A stretch of DNA of 64,000 nt from Rhipicephalus microplus (taxonomy: Eukaryota; Arthropoda; Arachnida; Ixodida; Ixodidae). Shown in pieces: positions 48,891 through 60,019 of the stretch. The position numbers were made by a program, and so were the translations under genes. Numbering within the stretch: the first letter of the stretch is position 1; the number at the start of each line of letters is the position of its first letter. Location: assembly GCF_043290135.1 (NCBI RefSeq), contig NC_134705.1:100504239-100568238 (forward strand). The letters are read 5' to 3'. The notes beneath the pieces are model-generated. The model did not search any database. It saw only the letters and a list, made by a program, of their open reading frames with translations, and had not been told where the DNA came from.

Positions 48891-51634
48891 AAACTACTTC
48901 GCGACGTCTCTAATCGCGGGGATTCCAAGCTCCAGACTATCGTATTGAATCCGAGTCGACACTTTGTACGGCAACGACAGCAATGAAGGTAATAAGGCAT
49001 GACTGAATGTGTCCACCTAGCAGGCTAAATGTTTGCGGAGCAGCTGAGCAAGACGTCACTCTTTTGTATGAAGAAGTGGTCAGCTGTGGCGTGATCTGGA
49101 GGTGACCGCGAGGTAGCGCCTCTGCTAGTTCTCCCAGTGCTAAAAATGGCGAGATCGCCAGACGTTTTGAATAGTGCTAGATACCAGTAATATAAATCAC
49201 GAAAAGTGATAGTTATTCATCCCTCAGTTGCGTTTTGGGTCTCGAATTGCTGCTATGGAGTCTATAGCTACCCGCTTACGCAGAAATCTTGGAATGAGTT
49301 GATTTGAGGTCAGTGCTTCTTTGACTTGGTAACACCTATTTTTGCCACTTGTCGCCTTATAGGGAACGTCAGTAATACATTGGCACTATGGCGGGAACAG
49401 AATAAACATACTTTAATTGAGTAGAAATTTGTTTTAGACATAAACAATAATTTGGACAAAACCTATGACAACATGAGAAAATCAATGCATATATCCTTTT
49501 TGTAAGGCATTTGCCCCACTGTTTATTACGGACACAGTTGAGCCCAATGAATGGAACGACTTGAGCGAGCATACGAACCCCATCGTGACGTCAGCGTTTC
49601 GTCAAGAAGGCGGCATTTTGTTGCGGCCGTCAGCACGCGCGAGGCGTCACCAATCTGATCTTGTTAGCGACTCAAGGCACCTCAATGTTTACGTTCCTCC
49701 GACGTCTGCGTCGGGGTTGTACGGGGCGTGTCTGTACGCTTCTTTGGAGGTTAGAAGGATATCGCACAATGCCAGCTCTGAAAGAGCAACCGGCGACGTC
49801 AACAGCTTTCTTATATAAGGTGCCTGCAGACAAGGCATCCCAAGCTGCTGCTTCAGAGTTGGCGCTCATTTTAGCCATAGATCCTGCGATGATCCAGCGG
49901 TAAACTGAAGATATTCTACTTGGTCAGTCCTCGGTGAAAATCAGGTAAGAGTCTCTTACTAAGGAGCTTTTTTGAAGAAATATTGTTCATACCATTCATT
50001 CTTTTTTTATTGTGATAACAATTATATAGACACTCTAAGCTGGATTTTCCCGACCGCACAGCGTCGATGTCATGCCTAGTATATGTATACGTAACTATAT
50101 ATATGAAAACGCAAGAAGGAAGAAAGTCTTGAAAGACCTCCACGTCGTGAATGCGAGGCTTCAAACACTGAGCCACAATGGGGTATTTCCATGAACGTTT
50201 AACAGGCAAGCTGTTTATATCTACCACTTACTGCTGTGTGAAGGCATGTCGTAGTGGGGGGGGGGGAATCGAACTACTGTGTTTTCAGTATTATTAGCAA
50301 AATGGCGTAGTAAGCGCTCGGTGGCTCTCATCTCTCACGCGTGCTTTGGCACGCGCAGAGAATAAGTGCGTCTACGCTCGATGACGTGCCCTTATCTTGC
50401 AGTGGGGCGATTGCACGTGTTGGCTAAACTTGGGGTTACGCCGGAACGATTCCGTTTTAATTACCGGGCGCACAAAGGTCACTATAGCTGTTGCACAGAC
50501 TCCATTTGCGAAAAGGGCACACTTTTCAGACACAGCGAAGTAGCATCCGAGACGCTTATTCACGTTCATCTGTACCTGTCAGAACGTTTCGTGCGTAATT
50601 TGTGCGTGAGAAACGTGGGGCACGTTTTGATCTGCTTGCAATTCTGCGCGTGACCTTCCAACTTGTTGCTATCACGTTCATTGCTTCGCCTTTGCATCAA
50701 AGCCGGGACTTTTTTTTTGGTAATACAATTACCAGTACTATATAACTCTCGATTGTGTCTCATTTTTTGTGATTCAGTATCTGGCATAATAAGTTTTCGT
50801 ACTCAATTACTATCAACTGATGAGTAAGCAACGTACGTTTTCCGGAAAATAATTATTTAGGTAATAATTATATAGAACAGCCCACATCGACGCAGCTACC
50901 CGTAAAAGCAGAAAGCAGAAAAAGTTCCTATTTGCAAGTATTCAGTACATTCATGGTCTTTCGACTATCAACCGTTGTTCTACATGCATTGTCTAGTACC
51001 TGAGGTATGTGCAAGATCATCAGTGGAGATGGAAGTTGAGTGTACCCGCTATGGCGCTAAAAACCAGTACATTTCCGCATTTAAAGATCTAGATGTGTGC
51101 ATATTTCAAACTATAATTTTATGTTTTATAAGTTGTCCTATACAAACTTTTGAAGAAAATACAATTTTTGTTGACAATAACGAGGGCTGTTTGCGTTATT
51201 GCACGTGCATTTGCTTCATCAGCACACTTTCCCAGGGAGGACAGCGTGACAACAAACGTGCTGGTTGCTGAGAATACTTCTTCAGGAGGAGGAGGATGCC
51301 TTACTACGAGAAATAATTGCTGAGTAAATTTGTGCTGACTCAAGTAGTCAATAATCAATACTTGGAAAGAGGATAGTCGCGAAATAACCATGAGAAACGT
51401 CGTGGTTTTCAGTACACTTTTTGAAGAAGCAATATGCCTTCCCAAGAGCCAGTATGCGTTATCAGCCTGTGCTTTCTAATTGGAAGTTTTTGCGTAAAGT
51501 TCGCTAGAGGCTGCTGATGTTACGTTAATTTCTGTTTTGAAATAAGAAGCCTATGACATCGTTATGACGTACAGCGGAATGCCATTTCAATCATGCGTTG
51601 TTCATGTATGTTTGTTTTCAGTTTGAAACACACC
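48891..51634. other. Intergenic, nothing recognised
   Basis: Frames of 60-110 codons without domains. A G12 run at about 50257-50268. The acceptor TTTGTTTTCAG for gene 5 ends at 51621. Confidence 0.4.
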
Positions 51635-51707
51635 ATGAATTTTTATTATCTGTTCTTCGCACTCATCTGCACCGCTCTGTCGTCCGCAATGGCAAGTGTC
51701 TCGTCAG
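51635..51707 (+). CDS. Gene 5, coding exon 1: signal peptide
   Basis: ATG at 51635 gives MNFYYLFFALICTALSSAMA then SVSS, 24 codons plus one base, donor GTAAGG. The acceptor at 51621 lies 13 nt upstream of the ATG. An upstream in-frame ATG (51593) extends an open frame across this acceptor. The exon-length match to the paralogues and the hydrophobic start favour 51635. It pairs in phase 1 with 52385. Confidence 0.85.
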
Positions 51708-52384
51708 GTAAGGTCCGCTCATGTATGTATATTTTGAAACAAAAAGAATTGTTGAATAAATTCTACGGAAACAAACTGTCCGGATTCTTTATGCAATCAA
51801 GCAATATCTGCCTCGCAACTCTCTTAAAGTTTTCAGCAGTTATTGTGGTTTATCTCTGCCTGCATGATCCATTGCACCTCGTCTGGTGTTGCACTGTGCC
51901 CGTAAGTGGCCAACTTGAGAACAAACAAGGATGACGACGTCCTTGTGCGCCGTCATAGCGATTTCATAATGATGACAAAAAGATTGGTGACCTGTGCCAC
52001 CAGGTTAGCGTCTTACAATAACGCAAACATATTTTGAATACTGTTTGCATTAGTCATGCTGACGAAGCTGATACGGGATGCCTGTCATTTTTCAATTTGA
52101 TGGGTCACCTGAGGTTTTCGCTTTCAGACACTAGTTTCACAGAAATCGGCTTCACAAACCAGGATGATGCACTAAAATATTTGAAGATATTCAGCTCAAA
52201 TTTATTCTTACGTATCATTCAAGCAGTATTCCCCCAAGGTATAAAGTTTGTTGACCTTTTGTAATACATGTAAACACATTCCACTTCTATAACTTATGTT
52301 TTGATTAGGGCAAGTTAAAAGGGAGATGTGACATACACTAATTTTCACTGAAACAACTTGTGACAATATGTTTTGCTATTGCAG
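51708..52384 (+). other. Intron 1 of gene 5
   Basis: At 677 nt this is the shortest of the five introns, GT-AG, ending TTTTGCTATTGCAG, without repeats. Confidence 0.75.
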
Positions 52385-52935
52385 GATCATGTTGTGACTT
52401 CTCCAGTGTCAACGCCGAAGATGCGATTGATAAGCTTATCGCCAAATTTTCAGAATACGAGATAATTGGCCCCGAAAAGTACTACCCAGTTTTCGCTGGA
52501 TTTGAGATAAGTGGATTCAACGTGAGCGGGTTCCACAAGCTGCACCAGTACGGACCCGTGATGCACTACTGCAGGAACGGTACCCGCCTGGTTCAAGTGG
52601 ACTTCATTAACACTGGCGTCGTCTTGATCACAACACCCTGGAAGCACTGTTCTAGATATCAAGGCACATTTAGCCTGCGCTCAAGGCTATCTCGTTTCAC
52701 GGTGCAGTTCCACGTGGGCCTAAGCAACGAAGATGGAGAGACAAAACTTTCTTACCACGGATCCATTATCCCCGTGATAACTGAGAACATTCAGGCTGAG
52801 GTTGATGGGGCTGGACGGAACGTAAATGTGGTTGCCGGAGTTTTGGCAATGATGTTTCCCGAAGTAACAAAAGAAATGTGGAATCAACAGTTTTACTACC
52901 CGTTGAGCCGAGTTTTACATCGAGTTCTTAGTTAG
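52385..52935 (+). CDS. Gene 5, coding exon 2: mature group-7-allergen/TULIP-like protein
   Basis: Acceptor ends at 52384 and TAG is at 52933-52935. The spliced product is 624 nt (207 aa, about 187 mature), intact. It has four cysteines: an extra Cys27 next to Cys28, then Cys87 and Cys113. The sequon N89-G-T91 is kept, and an extra one (NVS) sits at 70-72. YGPVMHYC and TPWKHCSR are its versions of the two central motifs. Together with gene 4 it forms the HYC subgroup. The even cysteine count, unlike the other genes, would allow two intramolecular disulfides. The fold assignment is inferred as for gene 1. A Ty3/Gypsy element sits about 340 bp downstream. Confidence 0.87.
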
Positions 52936-53221
52936 ACAAGTGATATTGTTGATTCCTGTGGAGAAAAATATACATTTTAGCGCACTGACAGACAACCGTA
53001 TGTCAAGGCGCCTTTTCTATAAAACTTACGATTGCTTAAACTAGGAAAAAAGTCGCTTTCATAACATGTTTTCACCCCTTTTCCCTCAATCTCGCTATTG
53101 TGTTTTCCTTCATTCTTTAACATTGTTTGCGATGCGGGTGGCCTAAAAATAAAATTTTCGTGCCCACTGATTGAGAGGTACTCTTTTTTATGCCATTGAG
53201 ATGTTTCGCACAAGGTAAGGA

Positions 53222-53223
<2 letters not shown>

Positions 53224-53274
<51 letters not shown>
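53224..53274 (+). repeat. (TA)n microsatellite, left flank of the LTR element
   Basis: About 50 bp of TA. Another (TA)n lies at 58485-58569 on the other side, so the element inserted into one TA array. Confidence 0.95.
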
Positions 53275-53277
<3 letters not shown>

Positions 53278-53457
53278 TGTAATGAATTAGTGAATCTGAG
53301 TAACGGACGCTCTGGTGGCAACGAAGAAGACGATGATGATCGGTGGCTGCAGTAGTAGCTCGCGCACGCCGCTCGCCATTAGCCAGACCTGCCTGATAAA
53401 GGACATTTTGCCAAGCTACGTCTGAACCCTTCTCGACGTACAACACCTCTATTTTAA
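53278..53457 (+). repeat. 5' LTR of the Ty3/Gypsy element
   Basis: Begins TGTAATGAATTAGTG and ends CACCTCTATTTTAA. The exact ends are uncertain by about 3-4 bases because AAT precedes both copies and the flanks are TA-rich. The end is not a canonical CA. Confidence 0.88.
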
Positions 53458-53458
53458 G

Positions 53459-53475
53459 TGGTGGAGGAGCCGGGG
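53459..53475 (+). promoter_or_regulatory. Primer-binding site, complementary to tRNA-Ala 3' end
   Basis: TGGTGGAGGAGCCGGGG starts one base after the 5' LTR. It matches the complement of a typical eukaryotic tRNA-Ala 3' end (CCCCGGCACCTCCACCA) at 16 of 17 positions. The tRNA sequence is from general knowledge. Confidence 0.65.
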
Positions 53476-53525
53476 TTCCCATCAACCTGGAACTTCGCAA
53501 TCGGACGCTACCCTCACCGTTCACC

Positions 53526-54731
53526 ATGACTGCTCCTGGCCCTTCTCAAGCTGCCTTACCAACGACAGTCTACTGTACTGGCGCGCCTCGGCAACGCGAC
53601 CCACCAATTTTTCGCGGCAACGATGAACAAGACGTCGAGGACTGGCTCGTCGAGTACGAAATCGTAAGCGCTTCCAACAAGTGGAACGCCTGCGACCAGC
53701 TCACAAACGTGCGCTTTTACCTCGATGATGTGGCCAGCCTCTGGTTCAAGAACCACGAATGCGAAATTACCAACTGGTCCGCCTTCAAGACCACCATCTC
53801 CGCGGTCTTCGGCCGTCCCGCCGTGCGCCGGCTTCGCGCGGAACAGCGTCTCCGTAGTCGAGTCCAGCGCAGGGACGAGACCTTTACGAGTTACATTGAA
53901 GATGTCTTGTCCCTTTGCAAGCGCGTCGATGAATCTCTAACCGAACGCGACAAAATCAAGCACATCATCAAAGGAGTTGACGACGACACCTTCCAGATGC
54001 TCGTCGCCAGGAATCCACAGACCGTCACCGATGTTGTCCAGCTCTGTCAGGAGTACGACGAGTTGCGTAAGCAGCGTGTCTCGACGCGCAGGGCCGCAGA
54101 AGATACGGCTGAAGTTTCCGCCCTCGTACACGACGTCGCTGCTGATCACACCGTCTTACTGCCCCAAATCAAACAATTCATTCGTGAGGAAGTTGCGCGT
54201 CAGCTTTCTCTTGTGGCCGAAGCATCCGCGCCAGTGACCTCGTTAGACCCACGTCTACGCCAGGTCATTGAGACACAGGTCACGCAAGCACTGCCTCCAT
54301 CGCCACCTGTCCCTACGCCGCTGACCTACGCTGCCGTCGTTGCTAGACCCCCAGCCCCACCTGTCTCTGGCGCATACCGGGGCACCGGGTCCTCCTACCC
54401 TACGACGCTGCCTACATACACGGCACCCCATCCCGTTTCGCCCCCTGCACCTTCTGTCGTTAACCCATGGTGCACCTCGGATAATCGACCCATCTGTTTC
54501 GCATGCGGTTTCGTGGGACATATAGCACGCTACTGTCGCCGTCGCAACTTCCAGCCTCCAGACCATGGGAATTCTGCAAATTACCAGGCTGCCCAGAATC
54601 CCCCGCGACCATCTTCTTCTATCACCGACTCATTGTCCCCACGACGCCCCGTCGATTCTCGCCGGTCATTACCACCCCGTCGCCGATCTGTCTCCCCGAT
54701 GCTTCGGCGCACGAGCCCTGCTCGAGAGTAA
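53526..54731 (+). CDS. gag: Ty3/Gypsy Gag
   Basis: 401-aa uninterrupted frame starting [12 protein letters not shown] helical capsid-like region (about 25-180) contains [16 protein letters not shown], and a Pro-rich linker follows. A single CCHC knuckle (residues 324-337, [16 protein letters not shown]2CX4HX4C) comes before an Arg/Ser/Pro-rich tail. Gag forms the element's particle and binds its RNA. Pol overlaps it by at least 228 nt in the -1 frame, so pol is probably made by -1 frameshifting. Confidence 0.93.
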   Translation: MTAPGPSQAALPTTVYCTGAPRQRDPPIFRGNDEQDVEDWLVEYEIVSASNKWNACDQLTNVRFYLDDVASLWFKNHECEITNWSAFKTTISAVFGRPAVRRLRAEQRLRSRVQRRDETFTSYIEDVLSLCKRVDESLTERDKIKHIIKGVDDDTFQMLVARNPQTVTDVVQLCQEYDELRKQRVSTRRAAEDTAEVSALVHDVAADHTVLLPQIKQFIREEVARQLSLVAEASAPVTSLDPRLRQVIETQVTQALPPSPPVPTPLTYAAVVARPPAPPVSGAYRGTGSSYPTTLPTYTAPHPVSPPAPSVVNPWCTSDNRPICFACGFVGHIARYCRRRNFQPPDHGNSANYQAAQNPPRPSSSITDSLSPRRPVDSRRSLPPRRRSVSPMLRRTSPARE

Positions 54732-57700
54732 AACTGACAGCCGCAGTTCCGGAGGCAAGAACTGCGTCGTCGTCGAACTTTCTAAGGCCTCCTCTTTGTC
54801 CGACCAACGAAATTGATGTGCTAGTAGAAGGTGTTGCTGTACGTGCACTTGTCGACACAGGCGCCGTCGTTTCTGTAATTAGTGAAAAACTGTGTCGCGA
54901 TTTGAGAAAAGTTACAACGCCGCTTACGAATCTTGCTCTGCGTACAGCCACCTCCCATTTCATCGCGCCGACAGCTCAGTGCACAGCACGCGTTCTTATT
55001 CAAGATGTTTGGTACGCCGTCAACTTTGTTGTTCTCCCACGTTCATCTTACGACGTCATACTAGGATGGGATTTCCTTTCTACCCATCAGGCCCTCGTCG
55101 ACTGCGCTCGTGCTGAGCTCACGTTGACGAATCCGTGCCTTGATATCGACCACCACAGTCCCTCGAAAGTGTTTGCCGCAGCTGACGTCCGCATCGCGCC
55201 GTTGTCCGCCGTCCTAGTGCCTGTGTTTTCCCCTGCTGCCACTAACTCGACGCTCCTGTTCCAACCAACTATAGCTAGGGTGCAACACCGAACCATCGTC
55301 CTCCCGTTTGCCGTCATCAACTTTTCCAATGGTTCGGCGGTACTTTATGCGTGCAACGTTTCTGCTTGCCCGTACATCCTGCTACGCGGTGAGTGTCTGG
55401 GAAGCCTCGAGACCTTAAATTGTATTTTCGAAGACCCGATCTATCCAGACAAGCCATTTCTACCGACTTGTGCCATTACACCCGCAACTGACGCTAATGA
55501 ACCTATGGATGTATTCCGCAAGTCCATCGATTGTAACCTCACGCCTGGGCAGCAGAAACAGCTAATCAAGCTCCTACAGCGTTTTCGAGCCTCGTTTGAC
55601 CACAATCAGCCTTCCTTAGGTCGAGCGTCATCTGTTGTTCACCGTATAGATACCGGTCAAGAGACGCCATTACGGCAGCGTCCATATCGTGTGTCAACTA
55701 CTGAACGCCGTGCCATCAATGAACAGGTTGACGACATGCTGACACGTGGCATAATAGAACCGTCAAGCAGTCCCTGGGCCTCTCCAGTTGTGTTGGTGAA
55801 GAAGAAGGACGGATCCATCAGGTTTTGCGTGGACTACCGGCGTCTCAACCGAATCACGCGCAAGGATGTTTATCCGCTGCCACGCATTGACGATGCCTTG
55901 GACTGCCTACAGGGAGCCGAATTTTTCTCTTCTTTAGATCTCCGCTCTGGATACTGGCAGGTACCCATGGCAGAGGCCGATCGCGAAAAAACTGCTTTCA
56001 TCACGCCCGACGGGCTTTACGAATTCACAGTCATGCCCTTCGGCCTCTGCAACGCGCCAGCTACTTTCGAGCGGATGATGGACTATCCTTCGAGGCCTCA
56101 AATGGAACGTTTGCCTTTGTTATTTAGATGATATTGTCGTATTTTCAGCTGATTTTGCAACCCATTTAACCCGCCTCGAGAAAGTCCTCGCGTGTATTTC
56201 TGCCGCGGGGCTGCAACTGAATCTGAAGAAGTGCAATTTCGCCGCTCGAAAGCTTACGATCCTTGGCCACGTGGTTTCAAAAGACGGCATTCTTCCTGAC
56301 CCTGCCAAACTTACAGCTGTTTCAGCGTTTCCCAAACCGACCACCATGAAAGAGCTCCGAAGCTTCATAGGCCTTTGCTCTTACTTCCGGCGCTTCGTCC
56401 GCAATTTCGCGACGATCATCGCTCCTTTGACCAAGCTCCTCGCCGGCTCCAGAGACCTTTCAGCCTGGTCTGCCACCTGTGACGACTCTTTCAATGAACT
56501 GCGCCGCCTCCTCACGTCGCCGCCTATTCTGCGACACTACGACCCATCGGCACCCACAGAGATCCACACCGACGCTAGTGGTGTCGGGCTTGGCGCTATT
56601 CTTGCACAAAAGAAAGACGGCTTCCAAGAGTACGTGGTTGCCTACGCAAGCCGAACTCTTAGCAAGGCCGAAAGCAACTATTCTGTCACTGAAAAGGAAT
56701 GCCTTGCCATTATTTGGGCGATAGAAAAATTTCGACCTTACGTGTACGGGCGCCCTTTTGACGTCGTGACTGACCACCACGCCCTCTGCTGGTTGTCGTC
56801 ATTGAAGGATCCGAGCGGTCGCCTCGCCCGATGGGCATTACGCCTCCAAGAATATAATATTCGCGTGGTCTATCGCTCCGGCCGGAAACATTCGGACGCA
56901 GACGCCCTATCCCGTTCGCCTCTACCCCCTGACCCGGACTGCTGCGAAAGTCTAACCTGTGATGCCACTGCCGTCACCATCGCCGACATGCCATCTGAGC
57001 AACGCAAGGACCCTTGGGTTGCTTCGATTCTAGACATCCTGGCTGGGCGGACGGCTTCCCCCCCTTCTCGCACGTTGCGTCGGCAAGTGGAGCACTTCGC
57101 CACTCGCGACGACGTGCTGTACCGACGCAACTACGCACCCGGTGGACGTCAGTGGCTACTCGTGATTCCACGTCATCTGCGATCCGAAATTTGTTCCACG
57201 TTTCATGACGACCCCCAATGTGGCCACGCAGGTTTCCTGAAGACTTATTCTCGCATACGTCTCCGATATTACTGGCGTGGCATGTACCGTTTTATACGAC
57301 GATACGTTCGGGCCTGCTCGACGTGCCAGAGACGAAAAACTCCCCCTTGTCACGCCAGCGGTACCTTGCTACCCTTACCATGCCCATCCCGACCATTCGA
57401 CCGCGTCGGCATCGATATCTATGGTCCCCTTCCCAACACTGCTGACGGTAACCGCTGGATCATAGTTGCCGTCGACCATCTCACGCGGTATGCCGAAACT
57501 TCATCCCTTCCCTCGTCTACAGCAAAAGACGTTGCGACTTTCGTTCTTCACAACATCGTGTTACGTCATGGAGCACCTCGGGAGTTACTGAGCGATCGTG
57601 GTCGCGTATTCTTGTCAGACGTCATCACAGCATTGCTGCGTGAGTGCCACGTCGTTCACCGCACTACAAGCGCCTATCATCCCCAGACCAATGGAATGAC

Positions 57701-58268
57701 AGAGCGCTTCAACCGCACCCTTGGCGACATGCTGTCTATGTATATCTCGTCAGACCACTCCAATTGGGACCGAGTGCTCCCGTTTATCACGTTCGCTTAT
57801 AATACCGCCATTCAAAGCACTACTGGGTTCTCTCCTTTTTTCCTCCTTTACGGACGCGAACCTTCTTGCACTATGGACACCATTCTTTCGTACAAACCTG
57901 ACTCCTCAGAGTCCACGACTTTGTCTCAAGCCGCTACATACGCTGAGGAATGCCGCCAACTGGCAAGATCATTCACAACCCAAGACCAAGGACGCCAAAA
58001 GCACCACCATGACGCATCAAATAACACTACTTCCTACGATCCAGGTTCACTCGTCTGGCTGCATGTTCCTTCTGCTACACCTGGCCTTTCTACCAAGTTG
58101 GTCCCCAAGTATCACGGCCCATATCGTGTGCTACAAAAAACGTCACCGGTGAATTACCTCATCGAGCCACTGGAACCATCTTCTGACCAACGTCGTCGTG
58201 GCCAGGAAATTGTCCACGTCTCGAGACTTAAGCCCTGCTACGACCCTCCCGTGTTTACTTGTCCATAG
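54503..58268 (+). pseudogene. pol: Ty3/Gypsy Pol (protease-RT-RNase H-integrase), broken by a 2-nt deletion
   Basis: First frame 54503-56131: aspartic protease ([11 protein letters not shown] at about 54850) and RT fingers/palm ([20 protein letters not shown]). A 2-nt loss at about 56083 shifts the frame. The other frame then carries the catalytic YLDD box (56121-56132) through to 58268 without stops. RNase H follows ([10 protein letters not shown] at about 56565, [15 protein letters not shown]). Integrase has the HHCC zinc site (FHDD, GHAG, ACSTC), a catalytic triad at codons 57414 (Asp), 57594 (Asp) and 57702 (Glu) with D-x35-E spacing, and a C-terminal KYHGPYRVL module. All catalytic residues are present; only the frame is broken. 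Confidence 0.92.
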
Positions 58269-58292
58269 GTCGCCAGGATGGCTCCTTATTTC

Positions 58293-58300
58293 GCGGGGAG
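58293..58300 (+). promoter_or_regulatory. Possible polypurine tract
   Basis: GCGGGGAG lies just before the 3' LTR, where second-strand priming is expected. Confidence 0.5.
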
Positions 58301-58304
58301 TAAT

Positions 58305-58478
58305 TGTAATGAATTATAGAATCTGAGTAACGGACGCTCTGCTGGCAACGAAGAAGACGATGATGATCGGTGGCTGCAGTAGTAGCTCGCGCACGCCGCT
58401 CGCCATTAGCCAGACCTGCCTGATAAAGGACATTTTGCCAAGCTACGTCTGAACCCTTCTCGACGTACAACACCTCTA

Positions 58479-58484
<6 letters not shown>
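58305..58484 (+). repeat. 3' LTR of the Ty3/Gypsy element
   Basis: Nearly identical to 53278-53457. By eye the differences are GT versus TA after GAATTA and one G/C at CTCTG-TGGC. Confidence 0.9.

Positions 58485-58569
<85 letters not shown>
58485..58569 (+). repeat. (TA)n microsatellite, right flank of the LTR element
   Basis: About 85 bp of TA with one TG interruption at about 58520. Confidence 0.95.
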
Positions 58570-58571
<2 letters not shown>

Positions 58572-58815
58572 TGCGCCAGTATATGAGAATGTGGTGAGTA
58601 CTAATTGAGGCGTTTTATTTCAACGAAAAGTTATTTTGCACCTAGAGAGCGCATCAAACTGTGCGCATGGGTGCGAAACTGTGCATCCATGAATACTCTA
58701 TATGCTATTACTCGATTAGGTTAAGCTAGTCGTACGATACACTTTTTCTCCGTCTTAAGGAAGCGATATTTTATGATTTTGATAGTTTTGTCTATTTTGT
58801 TTGAACTTTCATGTT

Positions 58816-58850
58816 TTGGGCCTCGACAACACTTGGTTGTCGAGGCCCAA
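58816..58850 (+). repeat. Perfect 15-bp inverted repeat, 5-nt loop
   Basis: Arms TTGGGCCTCGACAAC (58816-58830) and GTTGTCGAGGCCCAA (58836-58850) pair perfectly. They are GC-rich in an AT-rich neighbourhood. Confidence 0.85.
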
Positions 58851-60019
58851 TTCTTGGTTTTAAAAGATATTTATTTTGGTAAAGGCAAACATTTTTATGC
58901 GAGTAATATATTTCTGTTGTAGGCTTTGTAATTTTGTAAAACAACTGACAGAATTTTCTTGGCAGTGAAAAAAGCAAGTACCTTGTCACCACAATATGAC
59001 AAAGTTGAAAAATGGCATTTTGTCTCATAATGCGCGTTTTTGCAATGCAGCGGTTCTTATACCAATAGGGCTTTTACATCTTTGTGTATTATTTCCTGTT
59101 GGTATTATATACAGAAAGAGTAACTTTTGTTCTTCGTGAGAGAATGACTTTGGAAATGAACAACCACAACGTTTTTTGTTGCGCAGTTTCAGTTGATTTC
59201 ACCTTCACTGCATAGCACTTCAACGCATTCTACCAGCGGGTGCATTTTAGCAGCGATTATTGCAAGTTATGCAGCTAGTTTCAAACTATTTAAAAAGTGC
59301 TGAAGTATAAAGCCTAATAAGCCACTGCTTCACCATGAACATGGACGAAACAACGAATGCGATAGCTTCCAATCATAAAAATTTGTGAATGCCGTCTCGC
59401 AAAATTGTACAAAGCACTGAATAGGTAATACAGCCACTCTGCGGAGAAAAGCGGATTGCGTAGTCTCTTCACCATGAAAGTTCAGCGCGTAGATACTGAG
59501 GCATGCCGAGAAAGCGCGCACCAGTGATGCATCATCCCTTAAAGCAGTTCCAGCGCGGCTTGAAGGTGTGCGTGAGGGTAAAGATGCATAATCCAGACCA
59601 GTCTTTCCACACGGTCATGCGTAGAGGAGGCCAAACTAAAAAATAGGCAGTATATTCAACACAGACAACGCCGAAACGAGTTTGGAATGTCTTTTCGAGT
59701 TTGGAATGACAACGCCGAAACGAGTTTGGAACCTTGTGTACGCATGGCGTGTTGATGCGCCTGTGTCGTGTGATCTCCCGGTTTCGATTCGTTCCGATTC
59801 CAAAGAGGGCACGGTGAGAACTTGGCTAGCGAAGTCTTCACTGGGCTAGAGGCAAAAGTTTCAAGCTCACCTCCTTGCATTAGGCTTTCACGGGCCGTAA
59901 TCAACCAATCAAAACTTCTGGTCGTACAAAGCTTTTTATTGGACCCTCAAGAGGTTCCTGTGTTTAACTAAAAGTTAACTTTCTCACGTCCCCTGATGAA
60001 GCCTTCTTAAAGACGTGAA
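58851..60019. other. Intergenic; one small direct repeat
   Basis: A 24-bp block (GACAACGCCGAAACGAGTTT and four more bases) at 59664-59687 is repeated at 59708-59731. Nothing else recognised. Confidence 0.45.

Larger units (their letters stand above)
53275..58484 (+). mobile_element. Ty3/Gypsy LTR retrotransposon, nearly complete and young
   Basis: Two LTRs of about 180 bp (53278-53457 and 58305-58484) differ at about three positions. Between them, in order: tRNA-Ala-type primer-binding site (53459-53475), gag, protease, reverse transcriptase, RNase H, integrase with a GPY/F module, and a purine tract (58293-58300). There is no envelope gene. The order RT-RNase H-integrase identifies Ty3/Gypsy rather than Copia or BEL. 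One 2-nt deletion in pol (about 56083) is the only obvious defect. Confidence 0.95.

Noticed and set aside
51593..51934. 113-codon frame starting 42 nt before the gene 5 start
   Set aside because: It reads through the acceptor at 51621 and the donor at 51708. The 73-nt exon starting at 51635 fits the paralogues and joins in frame to 52385.
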